In this document: positions 8,605-17,697 of the stretch, piece by piece
How the letters are laid out: each line of letters opens with the position of its first letter
Numbering within the stretch: the stretch's first letter is position 1
Assembly: GCF_003143775.1 (NCBI RefSeq)
Contig: NZ_QFRJ01000006.1
Location: 1-64,000 of the forward strand
Source of the DNA: Brumimicrobium oceani
Lineage (GTDB): Bacteria; Bacteroidota; Bacteroidia; Flavobacteriales_D; Crocinitomicaceae
DNA: 64,000 nt
Direction of reading: 5' to 3'
Made by a program: the position numbers and the translations under genes
The notes under the pieces: generated by a model
Database searches by the model: none
Told to the model about the DNA's origin: nothing
Seen by the model: only the letters and a program-made list of their open reading frames with translations

Positions 8605-8780
8605 TTAGAATTGTATGTTGAAAATCATACGTTAAGGAATCTTGTGAAAATCAAGAACTGTATCTGCAGCTGTTAGCTTTATAAGTTCTTTTCCAAAACA
8701 CCACTGACTTGTCTCTCGACGGTTGGGAAGGTGGAAAAGAATAAAAAGTAAGTCAGAAGACTTGTCTAAAATGCGTTTAA
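8605..8780 (+). promoter_or_regulatory. Cobalamin riboswitch
   Basis: Conserved elements of the AdoCbl aptamer occur in order: AAGGAATCTTGTGAAAATC then CAAGAACTGTATCTGCAGCTGT (the GGGAA..GGTG..CTG..GCAACTGT core), CCACTGACTT, GGTTGGGAAGGTGG, and the 3' B12 box AAGTCAGAAGACT, which pairs with the ACTGACTT arm. It lies between a good promoter and the DUF4465 gene. It should repress the operon when cobalamin is plentiful. Bases after it (about 8780-8910) hold no obvious intrinsic terminator, so control may act on translation or through a weak hairpin. Edges are approximate. Confidence 0.9.
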
Positions 8781-8913
8781 GGAGACTTCAGAATAAAGTC
8801 GGACTTATCATATAGACTGTGCAAAAATGAACATACAGTTTTGATATTTCTTTTATTTGCGGGCTTTTGCCTCAATTGACGTCTTCATTTTATTAATTAT
8901 TTAATCTTTAAAA

Positions 8914-9879
8914 ATGAAGAAAATTTATTTTCTAGCAAGCGCGCTTCTTGCTGCAACAACTCTAAATGCGCAAACTACAGTAGACTTTGAAGATTTAACA
9001 CTTCCAGCAGAATCTTTTTACAACGGAGATGACGAAGCAGGCGAGTTTGTTAGTGGTGGTGTAACTTTTGGTAACGAATACGTAACAGCTTGGGGCTCTT
9101 GGACTGGTTTTTCCTACTCCAATATTACTGACAATACTACCCCAGGGTATATTAACCAATACAGCGCTATTCCAGGAAGCGGAAGCAACGGTTCAGAAAA
9201 CTACGCTGTATACTACAACGCTGACACACTTTACCTCCCAGGAAATGATAACAATCTTGTAAGTGTTAATTTAACAAATAATGCTTATGCTTATTTTTCA
9301 ATGAAGGATGGTGATGCTTATGGTAAACAATTTGGTTCAGCAAATGACGCAAATGGAGATCCTGATGGTACAAATGGTGAGGATTTTTTCTATGTTACAA
9401 TTTTCAACCATGATGCTGCAGGTAACAAAACAGATTCTATAGATTTCTATTTGGCTGACTACCGCTTTCCAGACAATAACGATGACTATATCGTCGATAC
9501 TTGGGAGACTGTTGACCTTTCAGGATTTACCAACACAAACTTCCTAACTTTTTCTTTTAGCTCTTCTGATGTTGGAGGAATCGGAGTTAACACACCTCAG
9601 TACTTCGCAATGGACAACTTTGTTTATGAAAGTACAGTTGGTGTAGACACCTACGAAAGAGCAGACTTTGCAATGTATCCAAATCCTGCAGAATCAACTT
9701 TAAACGTTGAAGGAGTGACTGGTGATTACAAAATTTTCAATTCAAATGGTTCAATCGTAAAAGAGTTTAACAACTTCAATGTTTCAACGATAGACATTTC
9801 TGACTTAACCCCTGGTATTTATTTAGTAAAAGTTTCCACTGCATCAACATTTGGTACAAGAAAACTGATTGTTAGGTAA
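8914..9879 (+). CDS. DUF4465 protein with T9SS sorting domain, B12 locus
   Basis: A 321-residue secreted protein. A signal peptide ends TLNAQ. A DUF4465 beta-sandwich fills about residues 22-240, with the family hallmarks VDFEDLTLP near the start, WTGFSYSN, NQYSAIPGSGSNGSENYAV and a late YFAMDNF. A type A T9SS C-terminal domain (YPNPAESTLNV to the final KLIVR) anchors it at the cell surface after outer-membrane export. It is the first gene behind the cobalamin riboswitch and overlaps the region just before the BtuB-like gene. From memory, surface B12-binding proteins (BtuG, BtuH) lie in Bacteroides btuB loci, so a B12-capture role is a reasonable inference, not shown here. Confidence 0.85.
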   Translation: MKKIYFLASALLAATTLNAQTTVDFEDLTLPAESFYNGDDEAGEFVSGGVTFGNEYVTAWGSWTGFSYSNITDNTTPGYINQYSAIPGSGSNGSENYAVYYNADTLYLPGNDNNLVSVNLTNNAYAYFSMKDGDAYGKQFGSANDANGDPDGTNGEDFFYVTIFNHDAAGNKTDSIDFYLADYRFPDNNDDYIVDTWETVDLSGFTNTNFLTFSFSSSDVGGIGVNTPQYFAMDNFVYESTVGVDTYERADFAMYPNPAESTLNVEGVTGDYKIFNSNGSIVKEFNNFNVSTIDISDLTPGIYLVKVSTASTFGTRKLIVR

Positions 9880-9880
9880 C

Positions 9881-11866
9881 ATGTATACGCAAGGCATAAA
9901 TAGTGGGTTTTCAGCTGTTGTTTCAACATGTTGCCTTCTATTTATGCCTTATTTCTTGTTTGGTCAAAAAGATACTACTGTTTTTAATGAGGTAATCATT
10001 AGAGGCAATCACTTAAAAATTGAGGAACATACTTCTTTAAACCAAAAACAAATTGAGCAGCTAGCCCCAAACGATTTAGGCAGTCTATTGCAGTACATCA
10101 ACGGAATAACGATAAAAAGTTATGGTGGAATTGGTGGAATGAAAACACTTTCACATCGGGGTTTAGGAGGTGAACACTCACAATTAATGATTGATGGGTT
10201 ACCAATGAGCGACCCACAAAATGGTCAAACCAATTTAGCCAATATCCAACTCAACAACGTGGAGGAAGTTGCACTTAACCAACAGAATTCTGGACAACTA
10301 GTTCCTATTTCTGGTCTGGTAAAAGGAAGCGCGGTACAAATTAAAACCTTTGACCAGCAATTCTCTCCGCACAAACTATCTATTCGAAGCAGCTTAACTC
10401 TGGGGAGTTTTGGTCAAAAAGAGGGTTTTCTTGGATTAAAAAAAGGAGGTAAGCGTAATTTTGTGAGCTTAGCGGGTGGCTATAGAAGCTATGACGGAGA
10501 TTACCCCTACGAGTTGAAGTTCGGAAATGAAACAAAGAAAGTGCACCGAAGAAATAATGCTTTAGACGAATACAATATTTCTTTAGGAGCTGGGGTAAAG
10601 TGGCGCAAAAGAAAAACCAGTCACCAATTAAAATTTTCTGGGAAAAGAATTGCGATCGACCAAGAGCTTCCTGGCGCTGTTATTTTATACAATAACATGG
10701 CACAAGAAACACTAAAAACAGAAAACACTAATCTCGGCTTCAATTATTCTTTGTTCAACCAAACATTAGCGGTGAAAGCTTTCGCACAATATGCGCATCG
10801 CTTTACACACTATAACGACCCTACCTATCTGAATTCTGCTGGTTATTTAGACAATCAATATACCACCAACTCATTCTCAGGAGGTTTTCACTTGAGATAT
10901 AAATGGAATAACTTTACTTTTCACGCAGGAAATGATTTTACTTACGATGCACTTAAAAGTACAAGAAATTTAGGCGAACCCAGCAGAGAAACCAATATTT
11001 CAATGTTAAAAACCCGGTATCAAGCAAAGTACTTTAGTATTGAAGCTAGTGCGTTTAATCAAACATTTATCGATCAAAATAAGATACAGGAGCACAGGAA
11101 AAATTACAACAAGGTTCACCCTCAATTGGCTTTGTATACATCTGACGAACTTTTTAAACAACTTCAGTTTTTTATTTGGTACAAACCATCATCCAGAGCG
11201 CCCTCATTTAACGAATTATATTATTCTCAATTGGGTAACACTTCGTTGACACCTGAAGAATCATCTCAAATTAATTGGGGTACACGCTACGTCAAGTCAT
11301 TCAAGAGAGTAGAACTTTCAATTCAAGGGAATATTTTTAAAAACCTAGTCAGTAATAAAATAATCGCACTTCCCACCCAAAACTTGTTTGTTTGGTCAAT
11401 TCAAAACATAGGTAAAGTTGACATCGTTGGAGGAGACCTTCATTTAAATGTAAACATAGCACTCAATAAAGACTGGGCTTTACAACTTCAAACTGGAGCG
11501 AGCTATCAACAAGCGCTTGACATAAGTGACGAAAACGGACCAACCTACCGAGACCAAATTGCTTACACGCCAGCATTAACTGGAAATGCAATCGCTAGAG
11601 TGCGATATAAAAAGATTGGACTTAATTTTTCAAGCCTATATATTGGTGAACGTTATAGTTTAAATGAAAACATCCCCGGCAACCGTTTGGATCCTTATTT
11701 AATCTTTGACCTTTCAGCAAATTATTCGTTAAAAATAAGATCAAAACAACAGTTAAAACTACAGGCAGGGATTAAAAACTTGGGTAATGTTTCTTATAAT
11801 TTCATAAAGTACTATGTGATGCCAGAAAGAAATTACTTTATAAAACTAAGCTATGAATTCAATTAA
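9881..11866 (+). CDS. btuB: TonB-dependent receptor, BtuB-like cobalamin transporter
   Basis: An outer-membrane receptor expected to import cobalamin using TonB energy. A signal peptide ends YFLFGQ, and a plug domain follows (about residues 30-150: VFNEVIIRGN, LGSLLQYINGITIKSYGGIGG, LSHRGLGGEHSQLMIDGLP). The 22-strand barrel ends with the aromatic-rich strand FIKLSYEFN. About 661 residues is close to BtuB and shorter than SusC-type receptors; no CarboxypepD_reg domain is present. The frame opens at a TTG at 9869, but the ATG at 9881, one base after the upstream stop codon, is the natural start. B12 specificity comes from the upstream riboswitch. Confidence 0.88.
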   Translation: MYTQGINSGFSAVVSTCCLLFMPYFLFGQKDTTVFNEVIIRGNHLKIEEHTSLNQKQIEQLAPNDLGSLLQYINGITIKSYGGIGGMKTLSHRGLGGEHSQLMIDGLPMSDPQNGQTNLANIQLNNVEEVALNQQNSGQLVPISGLVKGSAVQIKTFDQQFSPHKLSIRSSLTLGSFGQKEGFLGLKKGGKRNFVSLAGGYRSYDGDYPYELKFGNETKKVHRRNNALDEYNISLGAGVKWRKRKTSHQLKFSGKRIAIDQELPGAVILYNNMAQETLKTENTNLGFNYSLFNQTLAVKAFAQYAHRFTHYNDPTYLNSAGYLDNQYTTNSFSGGFHLRYKWNNFTFHAGNDFTYDALKSTRNLGEPSRETNISMLKTRYQAKYFSIEASAFNQTFIDQNKIQEHRKNYNKVHPQLALYTSDELFKQLQFFIWYKPSSRAPSFNELYYSQLGNTSLTPEESSQINWGTRYVKSFKRVELSIQGNIFKNLVSNKIIALPTQNLFVWSIQNIGKVDIVGGDLHLNVNIALNKDWALQLQTGASYQQALDISDENGPTYRDQIAYTPALTGNAIARVRYKKIGLNFSSLYIGERYSLNENIPGNRLDPYLIFDLSANYSLKIRSKQQLKLQAGIKNLGNVSYNFIKYYVMPERNYFIKLSYEFN

Positions 11867-12905
11867 ATACTTTCTAATTACATTACTCTTTTTGGTCTCT
11901 TGTAAAAAGGAAACAGTAGAAGATATCCCCATGGCCAATTCACTAGAAAATGGAATTTTGGTATTGAATGAAGGCTTGTTTCAGCACAACAACAGCTCCT
12001 TATCTTGGGTTAACTTGGCCACTAACGAGGCAAAACACGAGGTTTTCTTAAACAAAAACAGCCGTCCTTTGGGCGATACAGGAAATGACATGATTGCCTA
12101 CGGTGGTAAAATCTATATTGCTGTAACTGGTTCCAGCACACTTGAAGTGCTCGACAGAAAGACCTTGCAAAGCATAAAACAAATTCAATTTAATTACAAT
12201 AATCAGTCACAGGAACCGCGCAATATTAGCTTTCATGAAGGCAATGTTTTTGTTTCAAGCTTTGATGGATATGTTAGTGTAATTGATACAACTGCATTAA
12301 AAATACAACAAAGAATTAAGGTTGGTAGAAACCCCGAAGGACTGTGTATTCAAAATCAATCACTTTACGTTGCAAATTCTGGAGGACTAGACTTCCAAAA
12401 TGTGGATACCACGGTTTTTGAAATTGACCTGAATTCTATGAGTGTTGTTGATACTTTTGTTGTTGGAGCAAACCCAGGTGATATGATATCAGACGATTTC
12501 AACAATGTTTATGTAGTAAAAAGAGGTAACTATTCCAGCGATCCATCAGAATTAATTCGTATCAATACCATGGACCAAACCGTTAGCAATTTAGGGATTC
12601 CTGTTTCTACTCTTTCAAAAAGAGGCAATCTAATGTACCTTAGTTATTTCAACCATAACACCGCTTCGTCAGAGGTTTCTATTTTTGATTGTTCAACCCA
12701 ATCCTTGATCGATCCCAGCTTTATAGACAATCAAGAAATCACCACTCTATATGGTGTGGAAGCTTTTAAGGAGAACCAAATTATTTGTTTAGACGCTATG
12801 AGCTTTACAAACACAGGATATTTACGTTTTTTTAATCAGTTCGGGAATCAGACAAAAAGCATTCAAGTCGGTTTAAACCCCAATTCAATTTTACATTATG
12901 AATAA
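11853..12905 (+). CDS. YncE/DUF5074-type beta-propeller lipoprotein (BtuG-like)
   Basis: A 350-residue lipoprotein (signal ending FLVSC, lipidated C17) with a repeated propeller pattern: NGILVLNEG, GNDMIAYGGKIYIAVTGSSTLEVLDRKTL, VGRNPEGLCIQNQSLYVANSG, VGANPGDMISDDFNNVYVVKRGN. This matches the YncE/DUF5074 group to which the Bacteroides surface B12-binding protein BtuG belongs. It overlaps the end of the btuB-like gene by 14 bases and lies behind the cobalamin riboswitch. It is therefore likely to capture B12 above the BtuB pore as BtuG does. The identification rests on repeat pattern and context, without alignment. Confidence 0.85.
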   Translation: MNSIKYFLITLLFLVSCKKETVEDIPMANSLENGILVLNEGLFQHNNSSLSWVNLATNEAKHEVFLNKNSRPLGDTGNDMIAYGGKIYIAVTGSSTLEVLDRKTLQSIKQIQFNYNNQSQEPRNISFHEGNVFVSSFDGYVSVIDTTALKIQQRIKVGRNPEGLCIQNQSLYVANSGGLDFQNVDTTVFEIDLNSMSVVDTFVVGANPGDMISDDFNNVYVVKRGNYSSDPSELIRINTMDQTVSNLGIPVSTLSKRGNLMYLSYFNHNTASSEVSIFDCSTQSLIDPSFIDNQEITTLYGVEAFKENQIICLDAMSFTNTGYLRFFNQFGNQTKSIQVGLNPNSILHYE

Positions 12906-13884
12906 GTATATTTTTATTTTAATTAGCACTGTTTCCGCTTTTACATTTGGTCAATCCTATGCTCCGGCTGCAGGTCAACCAGGATCTACAGCCATTCCCT
13001 ATGACGATCCAAGTATTGTGAACTGGGCAAGTAATGTAGAAATTCAAAGGGGCTTTCTTGATATTAGCGACACTACTTTATATCAAGTTGGCTCTAACAG
13101 GGCTAGCTTTGGAAGTCCTGTAGATGCTGTTGGCCCTGCAACCACCATTACAACAAACACCGTTTCTTTAGGTGACAGTGGTGTTGCGCTTGTAACTTTC
13201 CCCTTCCCCATCACAAATGGAAATGGATTTGACTTTGCTGTTTTCGAAAATGGATTTGATGATAACTATCTGGAATTAGCACACGTTGAGGTGAGTTCAG
13301 ATGGCATCAATTATGTAAGATTCCCTTCTCATTCAGAGACACAAACCAACACATCAATAGGAGGATTTGGATATTTAGATCCTACTCACTTATACAATTT
13401 AGCAGGAAAATACCGCGCTGGATGGGGAACTCCTTTTGATCTTGAAGAGTTAAAAGATAGTGCAGGCTTAAATGTTAATGCCATTACCCATGTCAAAATT
13501 ATTGACGTTGTAGGAGCAATAGACGCTTATGGCACGAATGATTCCTACGGCAATAAAATTAACGATCCCTACCCTACTCCCTTTTCTTCTGGGGGATTTG
13601 ATTTGAGTGCAATTGGAGTTATCCATCAATCTAGCTTAGGCTTAGCTTCGGAGGATTATAATTTTAATATTTACCCTAATCCTAGTAACGGAGTCTTTAC
13701 GATCGCAACAAACGGATTGGCCCCTAATTCTCTTATAATTACCAACAGTTTAGGCCGAATTGTAGAAGAAATCAACATTTCCGATGGACAGAACAAAATT
13801 ACTGTTCAACTGTCTAAGGGGGTTTACTTTATTCATGATAAAAATTCTGGCATATCTAACTCCCAAAGAATTATTGTCCAATAA
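12898..13884 (+). CDS. T9SS-sorted cell-surface protein, last gene of the B12 operon
   Basis: A 328-residue secreted protein with a signal peptide ending TFGQ. One large beta domain (about residues 20-245) carries the pattern FDFAVFENGFDDNYLELAHVEVSSDG, GFGYLDPTHLYNLAGKY and GFDLSAIGVIHQ, which I associate with cell-surface proteins near btuB genes in Bacteroidota. A type A T9SS sorting domain (IYPNPSNGVFTI to RIIVQ) follows. It overlaps the propeller lipoprotein gene by 8 bases. The body is not obviously homologous to the DUF4465 protein, yet both share size, export route and operon. Function is inferred as surface cobalamin handling. Confidence 0.8.
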   Translation: MNKYIFILISTVSAFTFGQSYAPAAGQPGSTAIPYDDPSIVNWASNVEIQRGFLDISDTTLYQVGSNRASFGSPVDAVGPATTITTNTVSLGDSGVALVTFPFPITNGNGFDFAVFENGFDDNYLELAHVEVSSDGINYVRFPSHSETQTNTSIGGFGYLDPTHLYNLAGKYRAGWGTPFDLEELKDSAGLNVNAITHVKIIDVVGAIDAYGTNDSYGNKINDPYPTPFSSGGFDLSAIGVIHQSSLGLASEDYNFNIYPNPSNGVFTIATNGLAPNSLIITNSLGRIVEEINISDGQNKITVQLSKGVYFIHDKNSGISNSQRIIVQ

Positions 13885-14254
13885 TGACTTCTAGACTCTC
13901 TGCTGTCACATTCTGCAGAGATTAGTAGTTTCTGTAGAAAACAATATTTGAGAAACACAAAAAGCATTTTCACAGTGTTTTCAATAGCTTGATAACGAAA
14001 AGAAGAACATAGCACAAAAAGTGAGAAGACAAAAGCAGTGTTACAGTCCATTATTCTCTCCCATCATCTAAATGTTAAGCTTCAAATAGTCCGCAAGCAA
14101 ACACCGGATAAAATCAAGCAATAATGATTAGTGGTTTACAATTCCAAATTTTATTTTGGTGTTAATCCTTTTTTCATTTAAAACTGTAACATTTCGTCCT
14201 TAAAATCGTTATTAAAGCTATATTTATATCATGGCATTTTTTTACAATTATAAG
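13885..14254. other. Intergenic region after the B12 operon
   Basis: No gene seen. A 7-bp stem (TCTCTGC/GCAGAGA, 13897-13921) without a good U-tract may be a weak terminator. A rightward -7 box is at 14219-14226. Confidence 0.45.
14219..14226 (+). promoter_or_regulatory. -7 promoter box of the PorE-like gene
   Basis: TATATTTA matches TAnnTTTG at seven of eight positions. It places the transcript start near 14232, which favours the ATG at 14255 over the one at 14231. Confidence 0.45.
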
Positions 14255-16297
14255 ATGAATAAACTTTACCCACTTTTCACATTTCTATTTTTATTACCCA
14301 GCGTTATTTTTTCTCAAGTTGAGGATGAATCTTGTTTGGAACCTGGCAAAAAAGTAACCAAACTAATTGATAAAGCCAAAAAGGAAGCACCTCCGGAAGC
14401 CTCTTCACTTTTTCGAGAAGCCATTAGCGAAGAGCCTGACAATGCAATGGCCTACTATGAATTTGCTATTTATGCTTACGAAAACGCCCTTAAAATTTAT
14501 GAGTCCGACCCTGATCCAAAAAGAGGGGACAGTTACATGAAAGTTGCAGAAAAACTCTTTGCTCAAACTATAGAAAGGTGTTCAGACTACCATTCTAACT
14601 GTTACTACTATTTAGGAATTATAAATTATACCTTCGATAATCAGAAAAAGGCGATGAGCTATTTCCAGCAGTTTCAGAATTTTGACAGCAAGGAAATGGA
14701 TAGGTACTCCAATGATCACGAAAAAAGATTAAAAGATGTTGCCGAAGTACTAGGTAAATTTGAAGAAGAACAATCGTTTTATGAAAAGGAAGTGCCTTTT
14801 GCTCCCAATAAAGTAAAAAATGTAAGTACTGGTCAAGACGAATATTTCCCGATGATTTCTCCAGATAATGAGTTAATCTTTTATACTCGAAGGGTTGATA
14901 GAACAGCAAAAGGAGATATTATTTCAACAATTAAGGAGGAATTCACATGGTCTAAAAGAAGAAATAAAAATACTGACTTTGATGGAGGAAAACCACTAAA
15001 CGTTCCTTTCAATGACGGTTATTTCGACAGTTATGGTGCGGCAACCCTTTCTGTAGATAACAAGGAAATGATTATTTGCGCTTGCAGGGATGAGAATGTA
15101 AGAGGGCAAAACTATAGAAACTGTGACCTTTATAGTACATTCTACGAAAGAACAGGAGAAGGTGGAAATGACTATGTTTGGTCGGAGCTAAAAAACCTGG
15201 GAACAGGGATCAACACCAATGATGGATGGGAAGGTCAACCTACAATGTCGGCTGATGGAAACACCTTATATTTTGCAACAATTCGACCTAATACTCAAAA
15301 TGATGACATTTATTTTTCTAAAAGACTAGCTGATGGTTCTTGGGGTCCAGCACAACCCTTTACAGAAGTAAATACGCCAGGTAAAGATAAAAGTCCATTT
15401 TTTCACCAAGACAGTGAAACATTCTATTTTGTTTCTAGTGTAAGTGATCAAAGAAAAGGACTGGGCGGAACAGATATCTTTTACATGAGAAAAGAAGAGA
15501 ACGGATCATGGTCGAAACCAAAAAATATTGGTTTTCCTATCAATACAGAAGACGATGAAATTGGATTATTTGTGTCTATTGATGGACAAGATGCTTATTT
15601 CTCTTCTCGTCAAAAAGGGGTTTGGGACATTTACTCCTTTGAACTATATGAGGAAGCCCGCCCGAAAGCGGTGGTTATTGTAAAAGGAGAACTAAACACA
15701 GAAGATAACTCGCCGGTGGAAGATGTAGAGATTGAAATTGCATATTCCAATTCTGATAAAGTTGAAAAAATAAAGGTAAATGGAAATGATGGGAAATATG
15801 CTGCTGTTGTAAAAGCAGAAGACCAAGAGGATGTTATGATTAACGTTAAAAAACAAGGGCATGCTTTCGACTCCCAAATCATCACTAAAGAAGAATTGGC
15901 CAAAGGAGAAACGATTCGTTCAAAAAACATGGAAGTTAGAGAAATTAAGGTAGGTGAGCCTTATACCATCAATGACATTCTTTACAATACGGCATCTGAC
16001 GAGCTGTCGGATAGAGCACAATTTATCTTAAAACAGTTTGCACGTTTCTTGAAAGAAAATAAAGAATTTACCATCTTAATTCAAGGACACACGGATAATG
16101 AAGGAATAGCTGACAAAAACCTTAAACTTTCTGAAAGAAGAGCCTTGGGAGTTAAAAACTTCTTAATTCAGAATGGTATTGACAAGGCTCGTTTATCGGC
16201 AAAAGGATATGGGCAATCGCAGCCTAAAGTTCCCAATACAAGCGAAGCCAATAAGCGCATGAACCGTAGAACAGATTTCGTGATTGAAAAGATGTAA
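14255..16297 (+). CDS. PorE-like OmpA family protein (TPR, PD40 propeller, CarboxypepD_reg, OmpA)
   Basis: About 680 residues with a signal peptide ending VIFSQ. Domain order: TPR-like helices (about 25-150), a WD40-like PD40 propeller (repeats at EYFPMISPDNELIFYTRR, GQPTMSADGNTLYFATIRP, DKSPFFHQDSETFYFVSS, DEIGLFVSIDGQDAYFSS), a carboxypeptidase-regulatory-like sandwich, and a C-terminal OmpA domain. The OmpA domain has HTDNEG and NRRTDF, the peptidoglycan-binding Asp and Arg. This exact order is that of PorE, the periplasmic T9SS component that links the secretion machine to peptidoglycan. Two T9SS substrates are encoded just upstream. Several PorE-like paralogues may exist, so the T9SS role is probable, not certain. 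Confidence 0.82.
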   Translation: MNKLYPLFTFLFLLPSVIFSQVEDESCLEPGKKVTKLIDKAKKEAPPEASSLFREAISEEPDNAMAYYEFAIYAYENALKIYESDPDPKRGDSYMKVAEKLFAQTIERCSDYHSNCYYYLGIINYTFDNQKKAMSYFQQFQNFDSKEMDRYSNDHEKRLKDVAEVLGKFEEEQSFYEKEVPFAPNKVKNVSTGQDEYFPMISPDNELIFYTRRVDRTAKGDIISTIKEEFTWSKRRNKNTDFDGGKPLNVPFNDGYFDSYGAATLSVDNKEMIICACRDENVRGQNYRNCDLYSTFYERTGEGGNDYVWSELKNLGTGINTNDGWEGQPTMSADGNTLYFATIRPNTQNDDIYFSKRLADGSWGPAQPFTEVNTPGKDKSPFFHQDSETFYFVSSVSDQRKGLGGTDIFYMRKEENGSWSKPKNIGFPINTEDDEIGLFVSIDGQDAYFSSRQKGVWDIYSFELYEEARPKAVVIVKGELNTEDNSPVEDVEIEIAYSNSDKVEKIKVNGNDGKYAAVVKAEDQEDVMINVKKQGHAFDSQIITKEELAKGETIRSKNMEVREIKVGEPYTINDILYNTASDELSDRAQFILKQFARFLKENKEFTILIQGHTDNEGIADKNLKLSERRALGVKNFLIQNGIDKARLSAKGYGQSQPKVPNTSEANKRMNRRTDFVIEKM

Positions 16298-16317
16298 GAA
16301 TTAATGTAATCCCATTT

Positions 16318-16356
16318 GGAAACGAGATGAATTTAACAAACATCTCGTTTCCTTTT
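16318..16356. terminator. Bidirectional terminator
   Basis: A perfect 12-bp stem GGAAACGAGATG / CATCTCGTTTCC followed by TTTT sits between the convergent PorE-like and mechanosensitive channel genes. Confidence 0.85.
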
Positions 16357-16363
16357 AAATGTC

Positions 16364-17662
16364 CTAATTGCCTTTATACATTTCTAAATTCCTCAGATCT
16401 GAGCCAGCCACTTCTTGATGAACTTTTAGTTCAAAACGGTCGATAATTGCAAACAAATGATCAAAAATATCTGCCATGACCACCTCGTATTCTGCCCAAA
16501 CCTTAGTATTCGAAAAACAATACAGCTCAATAGGTAAACCTTTTGAGTTAGGTTGCAGTTGCCTTACCATTAGTGACATTTCTTGGTTTAACTCACCATT
16601 GTTTTTCAGGTAGTATTGCACATAATTTCTAAACAAGCCTACGTTTGTTGGTCTGCGCGCATTAATCTGATATTCATCTACTAAGCCATGTTCTTTATTA
16701 TATCTTTCTACTTCATTTTGTTGCTCAATAATGAACTCAGAAAGTAGCTTTACTTTGGAAAGGCGAGCAATTAACTCGTCATCAGCAAATTTAATAGAAT
16801 CAATTTTTATGTTTAAGGAGCGCTTTATTCTTCGTCCTCCCGAATCAGCCATTCCCCTCCAGTTTTTAAAACTATCGGCAATGAAACTATAGGTAGGAAT
16901 TGTGGTAATTGTTTTATCGAAATTTTGAACTTTAACGGTGGTCAAATTAATTTCAATTACATCTCCATCAGCGCCATATTTCTCCATGGTTACCCAATCA
17001 CCAATCCTTAGCATATCATTTGCAGAAATTTGGATGCTACCTACAAAACCAAGTATTGTATCCTTAAATACTAATAAAAGAATAGCAGTCATTGCTCCAA
17101 GTGAAGTCAGGAAAAACAAAGGAGATTGATCCGTAAGTACAGAGAGTAAAATAATTACAAATACAATAGTGACTACCAATTTCACTGTTTGAATATAAGC
17201 CCCAATAGGTTTATCTGAAAAATAGGGTTTATCTTCCAAAACTTCTCTCACGGCATTCAAGAACCTGCGAACACTTACTAAAATGACCAAAACGATTAGA
17301 AAATCATTCAGCCGAATCGCTATTTCAAGAAAATCTGGAAAAGAAACGAATACGATCGAAAAGAAATAATCCATAAAAAGCAAGGGCAAAATGTGAGCAA
17401 TTGCACTAAAAAACTTGCTCTCCATCAGAATATCATCCAATTTAGTTTTACTCCTTAAAGCAATGGTTTTAATAATGGCCAAAAGTACTTGTCGTGTCAA
17501 GTACCACACCAAAATAGAAATAACAGCCATCCCAATCAGGAGTGCTAGCATCCATAAATACTTGTGACTTTGATATGAAGGATTGGCTAATAATTCTTCA
17601 ATTGGGGTTGATTTACCAACAGAATAAAAGGATTTTATCCAATTAAAAATTAACTCTTTCAT
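16364..17662 (-). CDS. MscS-family mechanosensitive channel, YbdG type
   Basis: A 432-residue inner-membrane channel that would open on hypo-osmotic stress. About five hydrophobic segments fill residues 30-200. The pore-lining/beta domain follows with ISANDMLRIGDWVTMEKYGADGDVIEINLTTVKVQNFDKT and IPTYSFIADSFKNWRGM, which closely match the YbdG miniconductance group rather than short MscS. The length fits that group (about 415 residues). It is single, with a -7 box at 17682-17689, and convergent with the PorE-like gene. It is divergent from the CPBP protease gene 35 bases away, so the two promoters overlap. Confidence 0.88.
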   Translation of the reverse strand: MKELIFNWIKSFYSVGKSTPIEELLANPSYQSHKYLWMLALLIGMAVISILVWYLTRQVLLAIIKTIALRSKTKLDDILMESKFFSAIAHILPLLFMDYFFSIVFVSFPDFLEIAIRLNDFLIVLVILVSVRRFLNAVREVLEDKPYFSDKPIGAYIQTVKLVVTIVFVIILLSVLTDQSPLFFLTSLGAMTAILLLVFKDTILGFVGSIQISANDMLRIGDWVTMEKYGADGDVIEINLTTVKVQNFDKTITTIPTYSFIADSFKNWRGMADSGGRRIKRSLNIKIDSIKFADDELIARLSKVKLLSEFIIEQQNEVERYNKEHGLVDEYQINARRPTNVGLFRNYVQYYLKNNGELNQEMSLMVRQLQPNSKGLPIELYCFSNTKVWAEYEVVMADIFDHLFAIIDRFELKVHQEVAGSDLRNLEMYKGN

Positions 17663-17681
17663 GCTTTTAATTATTTTTAAG

Positions 17682-17689
17682 CAAAAGTA
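17682..17689 (-). promoter_or_regulatory. -7 promoter box of the mechanosensitive channel gene
   Basis: On the minus strand this reads TACTTTTG, a full TAnnTTTG match, about 20 bases upstream of the start codon. Confidence 0.6.
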
Positions 17690-17697
17690 ATAAAACT

